This document shows positions 24,364 through 34,150 of a stretch of 64,000 nucleotides of DNA, one piece after another. The first letter of the stretch is position 1. The number at the start of each line of letters is the position of its first letter. Source of the DNA: Chrysoperla carnea (taxonomy: Eukaryota > Arthropoda > Insecta > Neuroptera > Chrysopidae); contig NC_058337.1 of NCBI RefSeq assembly GCF_905475395.1, positions 117,918,368 through 117,982,367 of the forward strand, read 5' to 3'. Below the pieces are notes generated by a model. It was not told the DNA's origin. It saw nothing but the letters and a program-made list of their open reading frames with translations, and made no database searches. Both the position numbers and the translations under genes were made by a program.

Positions 24364-26175
24364 TAATTCATTGAGCGTTAATGCTAAATAAGATGAACCT
24401 TTCAATTCGACCCTTTCGATCATTTTCGAGTCTATTAATCGGAATCAACACTTTTTTTTAATAATTTTTATTTAAAATTGTTATCATTTCTTTTTGTAAG
24501 AATTTGAATAGAAATTATTTATGAAGGTAAATCATTGGTTGATAAACTAACTATTTTAATTTCTATGCCATTTATAATACAGAACTGACTACGCTTGCGT
24601 TTGAATATCATAATGGCCAACATGATCAGAGTAATGATATCCTTAGTGATATATGTTAAATTAAGAATAAAATGTCAAACCGTGGATGCCAACATGCTGG
24701 CATGTATTAAGGAACAGAGGCTATGATAGAACGTTGCATTGGCGTCATAACGATGCAGTAACTTGATGTTTCTCGCGAATCATATGTTTTCTTGTGATTT
24801 TCAAAAAGTTGAGGATACAATCTTAGAAAAGTTGAAGATATCTGTCTGAAATATTTGTAGATTTTGTTTCTATCTCGGTGACATAAACGGCCGCGGCGCG
24901 GCGATCAGATCCAATTTGTTAAAAAAAACACGATTATATTCACTTAATTCGAAAAAAAAGGCAAATGATAATTGTTGGAGTGAGCTAGAATTATTCTTTA
25001 CAGGAATCACAACAATTAATGTGAAAGATGTAAAAATCAAAGCCACGGATTATATTTCGTGTTTAATACTCGAAAGTTTATCTCGTTAAGTCGCAAATTT
25101 TATTAACAAAATTTATTTCGAAGTAAAAAACTACTTTCTTTTTCGAATTAACTTTATATTTGTGGATGTTTGGCATTTTACTTATTTCATAAAAATAAAA
25201 AGAGACAAAAAATATGAGGTTCATCTTATTTGACACTCACTATAACTATTATACATCATTATTACACATGAAACAAATTTTTATATATTCATACATTTCC
25301 AATAAATAAAATGAAAAGTAAATTTCTTTTAAAAATAAATAAATAGTAATTTGTAATTACAATTACAAATATCAACACATAATTAAAAAAACACGTGGTA
25401 TATAATTAAAAATTCAATTATTAAAAAAAAATTGTAATTAATTTCTTTTAAATGTCCTATATCGATCAAATAAAGTTTGGATTATCCAAAATTAGAAAAG
25501 TTTCTCTATGCGGCTATAATTCGAACTACGGTTTTAATTTTAGTGGTAAAAGAGGCACACACAAGAGGTGAGTAATTTTACGAACTGAATCCTACACATT
25601 CACGACCTTAGCACAAAACAGAATTTTTTGATAAAATATCATAAATATATCATAAATATGAGTTGATGGCCTTACTATTCAAATCCAAAAGTGTTTTGTT
25701 TATTTGGAACAAAGTAATTTAATAAAAAACATGATAATACAGCTACATGTTATTCGATGTGCAAATAAATAATTTTTCAAAATAAAATTATTGTGTTATC
25801 GAAATTGTTTTGATGACATAAACATTTCACAGTTAGTGCTTTTGATTGTTGGCCGAATGCCCATACTACATTATAAGCATATATCGTGTATCGTCCAATA
25901 TATATGTGTATCGAAATTACCCGGTTCGTAGTCTAATCGAATTTGTTTGTTGATTATGAATAACAACAAACTGCGTCTATAAATTTAAAGTTTATTGATC
26001 TGTTTGCTAATTTTTTTTGTTTACATATAAACTTTTTCGATTTAATTTTGCAATGGTAAGAAATATCATTGGGAAGAAAAAGTATATAGTACAAAATTTA
26101 TTTGCGAAAATTGATGATTTTGTAATCATTTAAGACGATTTTATACTCCGTATTTATAAAATAAGCATCAAGGTC
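24364..26175. other. Intronic stretch, nothing recognised
   Basis: AT-rich with a slightly GC-richer patch at 24590-24920 (including CGGCCGCGGCGCGGCGATC) that I cannot assign. AAATAAGATGAACCT occurs at about 24387 and inverted at about 25217, which could mark the ends of an old transposon of about 840 bases just after the clip gene. That is weak evidence. Confidence 0.3.
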
Positions 26176-26775
26176 CCAAGTTAGGTACGCTTAAAAATAT
26201 TCATGGAAAGAAGAAAATTTTGGTATAGGTGTTCATAAAATCACCATCCATTTCCAGTTGTCCGTCCGTCATTACGATAGCTTAAAAACGAAAAGATACA
26301 TCAAGCTGATTTTTTATAGCGTAAAAAGTGAGTTTGAGTTCGTAAATGAGGAACATAGGTCAATTGGATCTTTATGTAGAATCCATCTTGTAAACCGTTA
26401 GAGATAGAACAAAAGTTTAAATGTAAAAAATTTTTCTTTACAACAAAAAAAATTAATTTTTTGTTTGAAACATTTTTTCGTAAACATAATTTTTTACCAA
26501 TGACGGCGCAAATTAGGTCAAAACTTTGGTGTCCATTTGCTCCAAAACTATTAAAGATAGCCATTTGAAAAACTACAGGAAGATTCAATTAGTGGTCTAG
26601 TGAAAATTTCTCGAAAAACAAAAAAAATTCTAGAAAATACTTTCGGAAATTTTCGAAATTTTCAAAAAGCCAAACAAATGGCGTCCAAAAGACCACCATA
26701 ATTGTGGTAGTTTTCAGCACTTTATAAACAGTATATTTCAACAATTAGCTCAATTGCTTTGTGTTTGGTTTGATT
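26176..26775 (-). repeat. Dispersed repeat family A, copy 6, inverted
   Basis: Reverse complement of the family: starts GGTCCCAAGTTAGGTACGC and TTTTGGTATAGGTGTTCATA, includes ATCTTGTAAACCGTTAGAG, and ends near ATATTTCAACAATTAGCTC. The 95-codon frame at 26301-26588 belongs to the repeat. Confidence 0.7.
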
Positions 26776-27320
26776 TCATAATAGTCTCACACCAGAGAAA
26801 CGAACGCTTAAAAACTTTTCAAATTTGGAAATTAAAAAGAAGTTGAGTACAATTTTTGATATAATTGGAATCGTGGAATCCAGTCCCCATTAGATTACTT
26901 TGAAATATTAATACACTTGGAATACAACATTGGGCAGCTTATTGGCGAAATACGATTGCAAAACTTTCTCGGTCCAAAAAAGAGAATGGTCATTTTTTAA
27001 AAATTGAGTCTGAAAAACTTTCAAACGCAATATTTTTAAAATCGACCTTGTCTTCCGGAAGAAAGCCTTCCATTTTTCAGAAAGTTTTAGGTTCCCGATT
27101 AAATTATATGTCTTTATTTTAATAGACTGGAAGACTCTGTATCATTTACTCTCAAACAGGACATAATAACACAAAGTTTATGATAAATTCGAATATTTAT
27201 ACGTCAATGTTAATAAACGAGATTCATTTGTCATGTCAAAATAATTTCCGTTTCCCATGTTGTCAACCAACTAATTTAAATCTCTACTAATATAACCAAT
27301 CAAATCTGTTAAAAAACACA

Positions 27321-27828
27321 TTTAAGGTATTTCCAGCATGGTATTTGCAGTTTCTATGTTAAAGCAATGGTGCAATTTTTTTTTCGACAGAATTTAACGA
27401 AAAATTAAATTTAAGAATTTAATAATGCTTACTATTAATTCCCAAAGTTTCAGAAATTTTGACCGTTTAAAATGGGAAATAATTATGCCAACGTCCCAAT
27501 TTCGATCAATTTACGTCAAAATTAATATCTCGAAAGTGAAAATTAATTTCTAAATTTTTTTTTTAGAATTTTATTGTATAAACATTTTTTCTACTTTTTC
27601 TTCAATATATAATAATATCATAAAAAATAGTTGGAGAGACCGGACATTTTACATGCTTTAAATGGGACATGACCCTCAAAATCGCGAACTTTGTCTTTAA
27701 ATATCTCGCGATCTAAACGGTCAAAAATTATGAAATTTTAGGAATTCATAAATAAAGCTATTATAAACCCGAGAAAAAAAATTCGGCCAAATCTGTCGAA
27801 AAGTGATTTCATGCTGGTACTACCTTAA
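27321..27828. mobile_element. Fold-back element, about 508 bases
   Basis: The left end TTTAAGGTATTTCCAGCATG mirrors the right end (reverse complement ATTAAGGTAGTACCAGCATG). The arms go on pairing loosely through TTCGACAGA / TCTGTCGAA, TTTTGACCGTTTA / TAAACGGTCAAAA and AATATCTCG / CGAGATATT. No coding sequence. Confidence 0.65.
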
Positions 27829-28055
27829 TCGTTAATATAATTTAATATTTTTAATTCAGAAATAAAGATTAAAAATTTTTTTCCTAATTAGTACCAAGCA
27901 GAGCCAAGTATAATAAAACTTAGATTAAAGGTAAATATTAATCAAAGCAATATTTGAAATATTTAATCTTATCTTAATTACTTTTAGAAGAAAAATATTA
28001 CATATAAGTATTAGGTGTTAGACAAATACATTATCAGAATTTGCGTAGGTGATAT

Positions 28056-28067
28056 AGGACAAATATT
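28056..28067 (+). repeat. 12-base direct repeat flanking the giant palindrome, left
   Basis: AGGACAAATATT ends exactly where the left palindrome arm begins. The same 12 bases occur at 30454-30465, so the pair may be a target-site duplication. Confidence 0.6.
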
Positions 28068-28139
28068 CATTTTGTTAAAATATATCCCCTTAAGGACCCA
28101 CAATAAAAATATTTAGCTAGATTATAAAATTATTAATTA

Positions 28140-28181
28140 GCTAGACCGGTTTCGATTGCTTTGGCAATCCTCTTCAGTAGC
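28140..28181 (-). other. Hammerhead-ribozyme-like motif, left tip
   Basis: Mirror copy of 30300-30341, read on the minus strand. See that entry for the parts. Confidence 0.4.
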
Positions 28182-28725
28182 ATTAAACCTCTTAAAATTA
28201 AAAAGTCTTAAAATTAAAAAATATTTACAAATCCGAAAAAAGAACCGCATCAATCTGAAACAAATAATAATAATAAAATATTACCCTTAAAATTAAAATA
28301 AAATTATTTACCCGATTATAATAATAATAAATCTTTATGTTACACCCTCTAAAATAATGTAACTGCCTGCTTTCACCTAAAACACAATAAAATATTAAGT
28401 TTTAATCCTAAGATAGGATTATCGTTATGAAAATATCAGAAAACTAAGGGATTAAGCCTGAAAATAAAATGTAAGATAAGAAACGTTGTAAATATAAAAT
28501 AAAAAACACAGAAATAAAAATAAAGAGAAAATTAGATTACCAACAAAATAAACATTTTAATCCTCGGTATACCTAAAACAGAATAAATAATTAGAATTTA
28601 GAAAAACCTGCAACAAACCAAAATAAAATTAAATGAAAATAAGCAAATTAAAAACAAAAATTAAAAAATAAAAATAGAATTAATTAAAGAACAATAGAAT
28701 AAGTATTACCAAATGAAGTAAAATG

Positions 28726-28960
28726 GTGTACCTAAAACAGAAGAAATTATTAATTAGCGTACCTAAAACAGAAGAAATTATTAATTAGCGTACCTAAAAC
28801 AGAAGAAATTATTAATTAGTGTACCTAAAACAGAAGAAATTATTAATTAGCGTACCTAAAACAGAAGAAATTATTAATTAGTGTACCTAAAACAGAAGAA
28901 ATTATTAATTAGTGTACCTAAAACAGAAGAAATTATTAGTTAGTGTACCTAAAACAGAAT
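28726..28960 (-). repeat. 31-base tandem repeats in the left arm
   Basis: Unit starts fall at 28726, 28757, 28788, 28819, 28850, 28881, 28912 and a partial unit at 28943. The units are nearly identical (G[C/T]GTACCTAAAACAGAAG then AAATTATTAATTA). On the minus strand each unit reads TTCTTCTGTTTTAG-GTAC, a polypyrimidine tract and AG like a 3' splice site. The C/T variants occur in the same order in the mirror array. Confidence 0.9.
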
Positions 28961-29520
28961 AAAATATAAAATAAATAAAAAAAATGAAAGTGAGCAAAAT
29001 TATAAAAATACAAGAAAATAAGTTGAAAAAATAAAAAATTTTACCAAATGACAAACTGAAACAAACAAAAAATCAAATTAAGTAAAAATGATAAGCAAAA
29101 ATAAAAAATAAAAATTAAATCAAAAAATAATAATAGGAAAGATAAATAAAAAAGATGAAAAATAGCATAAAATATCGATTCTCGAGACAACACAAATGAA
29201 ACAGGTAACTAAAAGAAACCCTGCCCAAATTGTGTTTGTTTGCCCAAACAATTTGGGCAGGGTTTCTTTTAGTTACCTGTTTCATTTGTGTTGTCTCGAG
29301 AATCGATATTTTATGCTATTTTTCATCTTTTTTATTTATCTTTCCTATTATTATTTTTTGATTTAATTTTTATTTTTTATTTTTGCTTATCATTTTTACT
29401 TAATTTGATTTTTTGTTTGTTTCAGTTTGTCATTTGGTAAAATTTTTTATTTTTTCAACTTATTTTCTTGTATTTTTATAATTTTGCTCACTTTCATTTT
29501 TTTTATTTATTTTATATTTT

Positions 29521-29755
29521 ATTCTGTTTTAGGTACACTAACTAATAATTTCTTCTGTTTTAGGTACACTAATTAATAATTTCTTCTGTTTTAGGTACAC
29601 TAATTAATAATTTCTTCTGTTTTAGGTACGCTAATTAATAATTTCTTCTGTTTTAGGTACACTAATTAATAATTTCTTCTGTTTTAGGTACGCTAATTAA
29701 TAATTTCTTCTGTTTTAGGTACGCTAATTAATAATTTCTTCTGTTTTAGGTACAC
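29521..29755 (+). repeat. 31-base tandem repeats in the right arm
   Basis: Exact mirror of 28726-28960, including the single GTTAG variant near the centre side. On the plus strand each unit reads as polypyrimidine-TTTTAG-GTAC. Other acceptor-like sites outside the array in the same arm include TTTGTTGCAGG (about 29865), TGTGTTTTAGGTG (about 30095) and TTGTTTCAGATTG (about 30220). Confidence 0.9.
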
Positions 29756-30299
29756 CATTTTACTTCATTTGGTAATACTTATTCTATTGTTCTTTAATTA
29801 ATTCTATTTTTATTTTTTAATTTTTGTTTTTAATTTGCTTATTTTCATTTAATTTTATTTTGGTTTGTTGCAGGTTTTTCTAAATTCTAATTATTTATTC
29901 TGTTTTAGGTATACCGAGGATTAAAATGTTTATTTTGTTGGTAATCTAATTTTCTCTTTATTTTTATTTCTGTGTTTTTTATTTTATATTTACAACGTTT
30001 CTTATCTTACATTTTATTTTCAGGCTTAATCCCTTAGTTTTCTGATATTTTCATAACGATAATCCTATCTTAGGATTAAAACTTAATATTTTATTGTGTT
30101 TTAGGTGAAAGCAGGCAGTTACATTATTTTAGAGGGTGTAACATAAAGATTTATTATTATTATAATCGGGTAAATAATTTTATTTTAATTTTAAGGGTAA
30201 TATTTTATTATTATTATTTGTTTCAGATTGATGCGGTTCTTTTTTCGGATTTGTAAATATTTTTTAATTTTAAGACTTTTTAATTTTAAGAGGTTTAAT

Positions 30300-30341
30300 G
30301 CTACTGAAGAGGATTGCCAAAGCAATCGAAACCGGTCTAGC
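30300..30341 (+). other. Hammerhead-ribozyme-like motif, right tip
   Basis: Parts in order: GCTA (30300-30303), the core CTGAAGA (30304-30310), an extra G (30311), stem GATTGC (30312-30317), loop CAAA, stem GCAATC (30322-30327), core GAAA (30328-30331), a two-base-pair-capable A-C-CG-G-T element, C (30337) and TAGC (30338-30341) pairing with GCTA. This is the hammerhead order with the expected cleavage point after GTC. The extra G between CTGAAGA and the stem is not canonical, and stem III is minimal, so activity is uncertain. Confidence 0.45.
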
Positions 30342-30453
30342 TAATTAATAATTTTATAATCTAGCTAAATATTTTTATTGTGGGTCCTTAAGGGGATATA
30401 TTTTAACAAAATGCATAATACAGCCCACAGAAATGCTCATCTTAATTTGAATA

Positions 30454-30465
30454 AGGACAAATATT
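30454..30465 (+). repeat. 12-base direct repeat, right copy
   Basis: AGGACAAATATT, 40 bases outside the right arm. The 40 bases between (30414-30453) are not part of the palindrome. Confidence 0.6.
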
Positions 30466-31107
30466 GAATTTTTTTATTAGATTAATATGAAATTTAATCG
30501 GTTACTTCTTAAAAATGTTTTCGAACCGTAGCTAATTTTAAAGAAAATAAGGATTTTATATAACCTAAAGTTTTCTTAAGTTGAACAATAGGTATTATCA
30601 GACAGCAATTTTATGGTACACATATAAATTAAAAATTTTAATCTGTAAATGAATCATTTGAGTTAAGATAACATCACATCACTATTTGTTTCCGGATATA
30701 TGTAATTATATAATAATAAATTTAATATTAATTAATCGTCTTTTGACTGCGAAAATTTGCGTGAATTTGTATCAGATTTAATTCATAAAAGAGAAGTTTT
30801 AAGTTTTATATCTATAGGATGTTTTAAAACAACCATATGTTCAAAATTTTTAATGATTAATTACATAAGAACCATTCGTCAGATTTTTTTATACGTATGA
30901 GTTAGCAATTAATAACATTCCAAATTCAGATTTTTATGTATAAATTACTCTAATTTCCGATCAACCTTAAGTCAAATACAAAGTTTGATTTTTAATTTTT
31001 AATAAAAATATCTTAGTTCGAAAAGTTTAGTCTATTAGTTGGAAATTCGTGTTGAAGCAACAATCTTTACGTACAATCTTTGGAGGTAGGGGAGCAATCC
31101 TAACTAC
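30466..31107. other. Intronic, AT-rich, with one repeat fragment
   Basis: The block at 30835-30975 (TTTTTAATGATTAATTACATA, and CCGATCAACCTTAAGT at its end) matches 36945-37030 in inverted orientation. Nothing else is recognised. Confidence 0.45.
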
Positions 31108-31356
31108 ATCCATAGAGATATGAAGGTAGGGAAACGCTAACCTGTAAGTCGATGCGATATGCGAAGCGAGAGAGAAGACTGCTAGTAAGTTCCCCTGTGT
31201 CCTTGTCGAATACATAACTTGTACTTACATAATAAGAATATATATGTACATATGATTATGACTAAGACAGAGGGGAACTCACTGGCAGTCTTCTCTCTCA
31301 TTCATCATATCGTATCCACTAACAGGCTAGCAGATCCCTCGCGTACTCTATGTATA
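31108..31356. mobile_element. Fold-back repeat, about 249 bases
   Basis: Left arm about 31108-31207 and right arm about 31260-31356 pair imperfectly, best through GAGAGAGAAGACTGC / GCAGTCTTCTCTCTC and GTTCCCCTGTGTC / GACAGAGGGGAAC. The 62-codon minus-strand frame at 31027-31215 covers one arm and is not a gene. Confidence 0.7.
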
Positions 31357-32321
31357 ATTTTCTATGAGTACATCAGGGTGTGATCCTTTGAACAATATGA
31401 TCTTGTACTTTAGTAAAAATGTAACCTGTATTCTCTGGTACTACACTCTCTTATTGTTGGCTCTGTTCTTTAAAATTCAAAAGACAATGTTCCTGTGATT
31501 TGATACCCCCAGATGGTTATTTAGTTAATCATAAAAGCCCTCTTTTCGATTTTACTATAAATGTCAAGAAATTTATTACGATTATGCAAAATTTGTAAAC
31601 TTTTGAACTTTTCCAAAAAATTGTTTTAAAACTAAAGCAAATTACACGACACACACGAAAAAATTAAAATGGATATTATAAATAAAAATTTATTGAGTTT
31701 TAAAAAATGTACCGTAAAATTATTTTTATAAATTTAAACATGAAATAAACTAAAAAAAGAAAATATTTATTGTTTTGCATATAAAAATAAGTACCCTTAA
31801 TATTTTAAGTTATTTATTTATAATATTAAAATGTAATTTTTTGGTAATAAAAATTTGCATATTGAAATTTTAATAATTATATAATATAAATAAAATATAC
31901 ATATTTATATGCATTTAATATTAAAAATATCAATAATAATATACTAATAATAATTTAAAATATTATTTTAAAAAAAATTAAATATTCGAATGTAATTATT
32001 TACGCACGGTTGATTGCAAATTTAATTTGCTTTACCTTAAGGGTGTTGGTTGTATCAAATTATGGAACCACCTTAGCTAACAAAAAGGTGAGCACAAAGC
32101 TTGCCACCAAACGAACCACATAAGAAATCTTTGTTAAAAAGGGGGATACATAGAAGTCTGCCGCTTAAGGTAGTTTGGTCATATACCAACTTTTTTTTTG
32201 ATGATATTAAATTAACATAAAAGACGTATCTTCGCGTATATCTTAAAAACCAAATACTCTAAAAAAAAAAACATTTAATAATAAAAAATTAAAAATTTAA
32301 AGGAACCCCCGATGATTCAGT
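31357..32321. other. Intronic, very AT-rich, nothing recognised
   Basis: Mostly A/T runs at 31640-31990. At 32030-32180 the words TACCTTAAGG and CTTAAGGTAG may be remnants of short inverted ends. Confidence 0.4.
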
Positions 32322-32902
32322 CAATCTAGACGAAAAAACGGCCGGACCTGGAAAAAATTTCAATGGTGAATATGAGGTTATAGATCGTTAGGGGGGCATG
32401 TAAATAACTTTAAAAAAAATTAAGAGAATTTTTCGTTCCGCTGTTTTTGAGAAAATCCAAAAAAATGGAAAAAAAAATTTGGAATGCGTTTTTCTCGGAA
32501 TCTATTGGTTTAAGGGAAAAGTTTTTCAAATAAAAAATGTAGAGGACATTGTCGGCTACATTTTATGTCATTGAAGCAACGTCATACGAGTTAAATTACA
32601 AAAAGTAGGTGGCGCTAAAGTATCAAAAAAAGTGTTTTTCACAATTTTCATTAAGAAAAAATGATTTTTTTGTAAAAGTGAAAATGAGAAATTTTTATGA
32701 AAAACTTACCGTTTCCGAGCTATAGGCCAAAAATGCAACGCACCGTAGTTAATGGTTCTTTTGTCACTTTCGCCGGGCGAGTCGGCATAGTACGAACAAA
32801 GGACCGGTTTCTAACATCTGCCTAACTGTCTATGAATAGTACATTTTTCAGTTCCTATGTGAATTTTGGAGAGTAAGGGTCTGAAAATTTTTCTCTCCAA
32901 AA

Positions 32903-33173
32903 ATGAATATCTGTTTCGTGTGTAATACAATTGTTGAAGTGGATGAAAAAAAAAATTGTGGATTCAAAAATTCGGGAAAAATTAATAAGAGCTAGCATAA
33001 TCAGAGATGATTTAACAATCGAAAAATTACTCAAGGATGAAAGCAAAACAATCGTTCTTCACATCAAGTGCCACGAGACGTTTTTTGATATCAAGTTCAT
33101 TTTGTCAATTTTGATATCAAGTTCATTTCCTACTCTTTTATTTCATGAAAATTGCAAAATTAAAATATTATGA
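32903..33173 (+). pseudogene. Frameshifted Cys/His-motif ORF of the transposon
   Basis: From ATG 32903 the frame reads MNICFVCNTIVEVDEKK and then runs to a stop. One frame over, from about 32943, it continues KIVDSKIREKLIRASII and RDDLTIEKLLKDES, then TIVLHIKCHETF. Together these give C-x2-C … H-x3-C spacing like a zinc-binding N-terminal module that I associate with uncharacterised arthropod transposon-linked proteins (from memory, not searched). The shift falls in a run of ten A's, so it could be a real mutation or a sequencing slip. No transposase domain is visible. Confidence 0.45.
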
Positions 33174-33418
33174 AATAAAAAAATTTTGAATTGCAATATA
33201 AGTTATTGTAAACAATTTTTAACTTCTATGTTTTGTTAAATTTATGTTTACAAAAAGTTTACAATAATTGATAATACATTGGTAACGTTGTAAACTGTTT
33301 ATTTCAATATTTGTCAAAAAAAATTTACTGCAGTTGAAAGTATTTTCGAACAATCAATTCAATTTTAAATTCTACAACAATCTCAAACACAGCACGGTAT
33401 AAAATGTCCGATGTGTAC

Positions 33419-33448
33419 TCTTCAGCAAGCTGCAGTATTTCAAAAACG
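33419..33448 (+). other. Possible mini-exon inside the transposon arm
   Basis: ATGTCCGATGTG… reads MSDVYSSAS and continues a few codons into TTTCAAAAACG-GTAAGT, a strong donor, with GGTATAAAATG just before the ATG. It may be the start of a transposon-encoded or exapted transcript. Suggestive only. Confidence 0.2.
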
Positions 33449-33879
33449 GTAAGTTTTACAAAAAAATTGTTTAAATAAAAGTTGAAGCTAATTTTGAGTC
33501 AAACAACTTTCTCATTTACACTTTTACAAAAAAATCATTTTTTCTTAATGAAAATTGTGAAAAACACTTTTTTGATACTTTAGCGCCACATACTTTTTGT
33601 AATTTAACTCGTATGACGTTGCTTCAATGGCATAAAATGTAGCGGACAATGTCTTCTGCATTTTTTATTTGAAAAACTTTTCCCTTAAACCAATAGATTC
33701 CGAGAAAAACGCATTCCAAATTATTTTTTCCCATTTTTTTGGATTTTCTCAAAAACAGCGGAACGAAAAATTCTCTTATTTTTTTTAAAGTTATTTACAT
33801 GCCCCCCTAACGATCTATAACCTCAGATCCACCATTGAAATTTTTTCCAGTCAAAATGCCAGATTGATTGTACCACGAC

Positions 33880-34150
33880 GTAAAAACAGGTTCGATCGAG
33901 TCGTTTGTGATATCACAACTTCCTCTAAACGGATGAACCGATCTTGATTTTATTGAAACCCATTACTCCTTGTTTAGTTTTTGGGGGAAGGAATCCTAAG
34001 TTCGCATTTGAAACATAGCTAAGAACACTCTCGATCAAATTACCTTACAAACATACAAAAAAATAAAAAATCGGTTCAACCGTTTAGGATCTACGATGCT
34101 ACACACAGACACGTCAAACTTTTAACACCCTTCAGTTCTTTGGCCAGGAG
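33880..34150. repeat. Dispersed repeat family I
   Basis: AAACGGATGAACCGATCTTG, AACACTCTCGATCAAATTACC, CGGTTCAACCGTTTAGGATC and CAAACTTTTAACACCCTTC match the copies at 4385, 46270 and 49272. It abuts the right end of the transposon above. Confidence 0.6.

Larger units (their letters stand above)
28068..30413. repeat. Giant near-perfect palindrome (hairpin locus)
   Basis: Left arm 28068-29233 and right arm 29248-30413 are reverse complements of 1,166 bases each around a 14-base loop (GTTTGTTTGCCCAA, 29234-29247). Paired positions always add to 58,481, so there is no net insertion or deletion. In every block I compared, including the internal variant repeats, I found no mismatch. Near the ends is GGTCCTTAAGGGGATATA; near the centre is CTGCCCAAATTGT. 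It contains 31-base tandem repeats and hammerhead-like motifs (listed separately). There is no open reading frame of note. As part of the TESK intron it would fold into a very long double-stranded RNA. It could be a hairpin-RNA locus, a fold-back or Penelope-like element, or an assembly artefact. Confidence 0.95.
32322..33869 (+). mobile_element. DNA transposon with about 400-base inverted arms
   Basis: Left arm about 32322-32720 and right arm about 33443-33869 are inverted copies: for example CTGGAAAAAATTTCAATGG at 32350 and CCATTGAAATTTTTTCCAG at 33832, then TAACGATCTATAACCTCA and CGGAACGAAAAATTCTCTTA. The middle, about 720 bases, holds a broken open frame (32903-33173). Both arms contain an ACGGTAAGT donor-like site reading inward or outward. 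It looks like a non-autonomous or decayed terminal-inverted-repeat element. The superfamily is not identified and no target duplication is evident. Confidence 0.75.

Noticed and set aside
26301..26588. A conserved protein shared with 56118-56303
   Set aside because: Similar peptides appear because both lie in repeat family A. Stops and shifts differ among copies, so there is no conserved protein.
28726..28960. CRISPR array
   Set aside because: The 31-base units are contiguous with no spacers, and the context is a eukaryotic intron.
30300..30341. A canonical, active hammerhead ribozyme
   Set aside because: One extra G separates the CTGAAGA core from stem II and stem III has only two pairs. 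I report it as hammerhead-like only.
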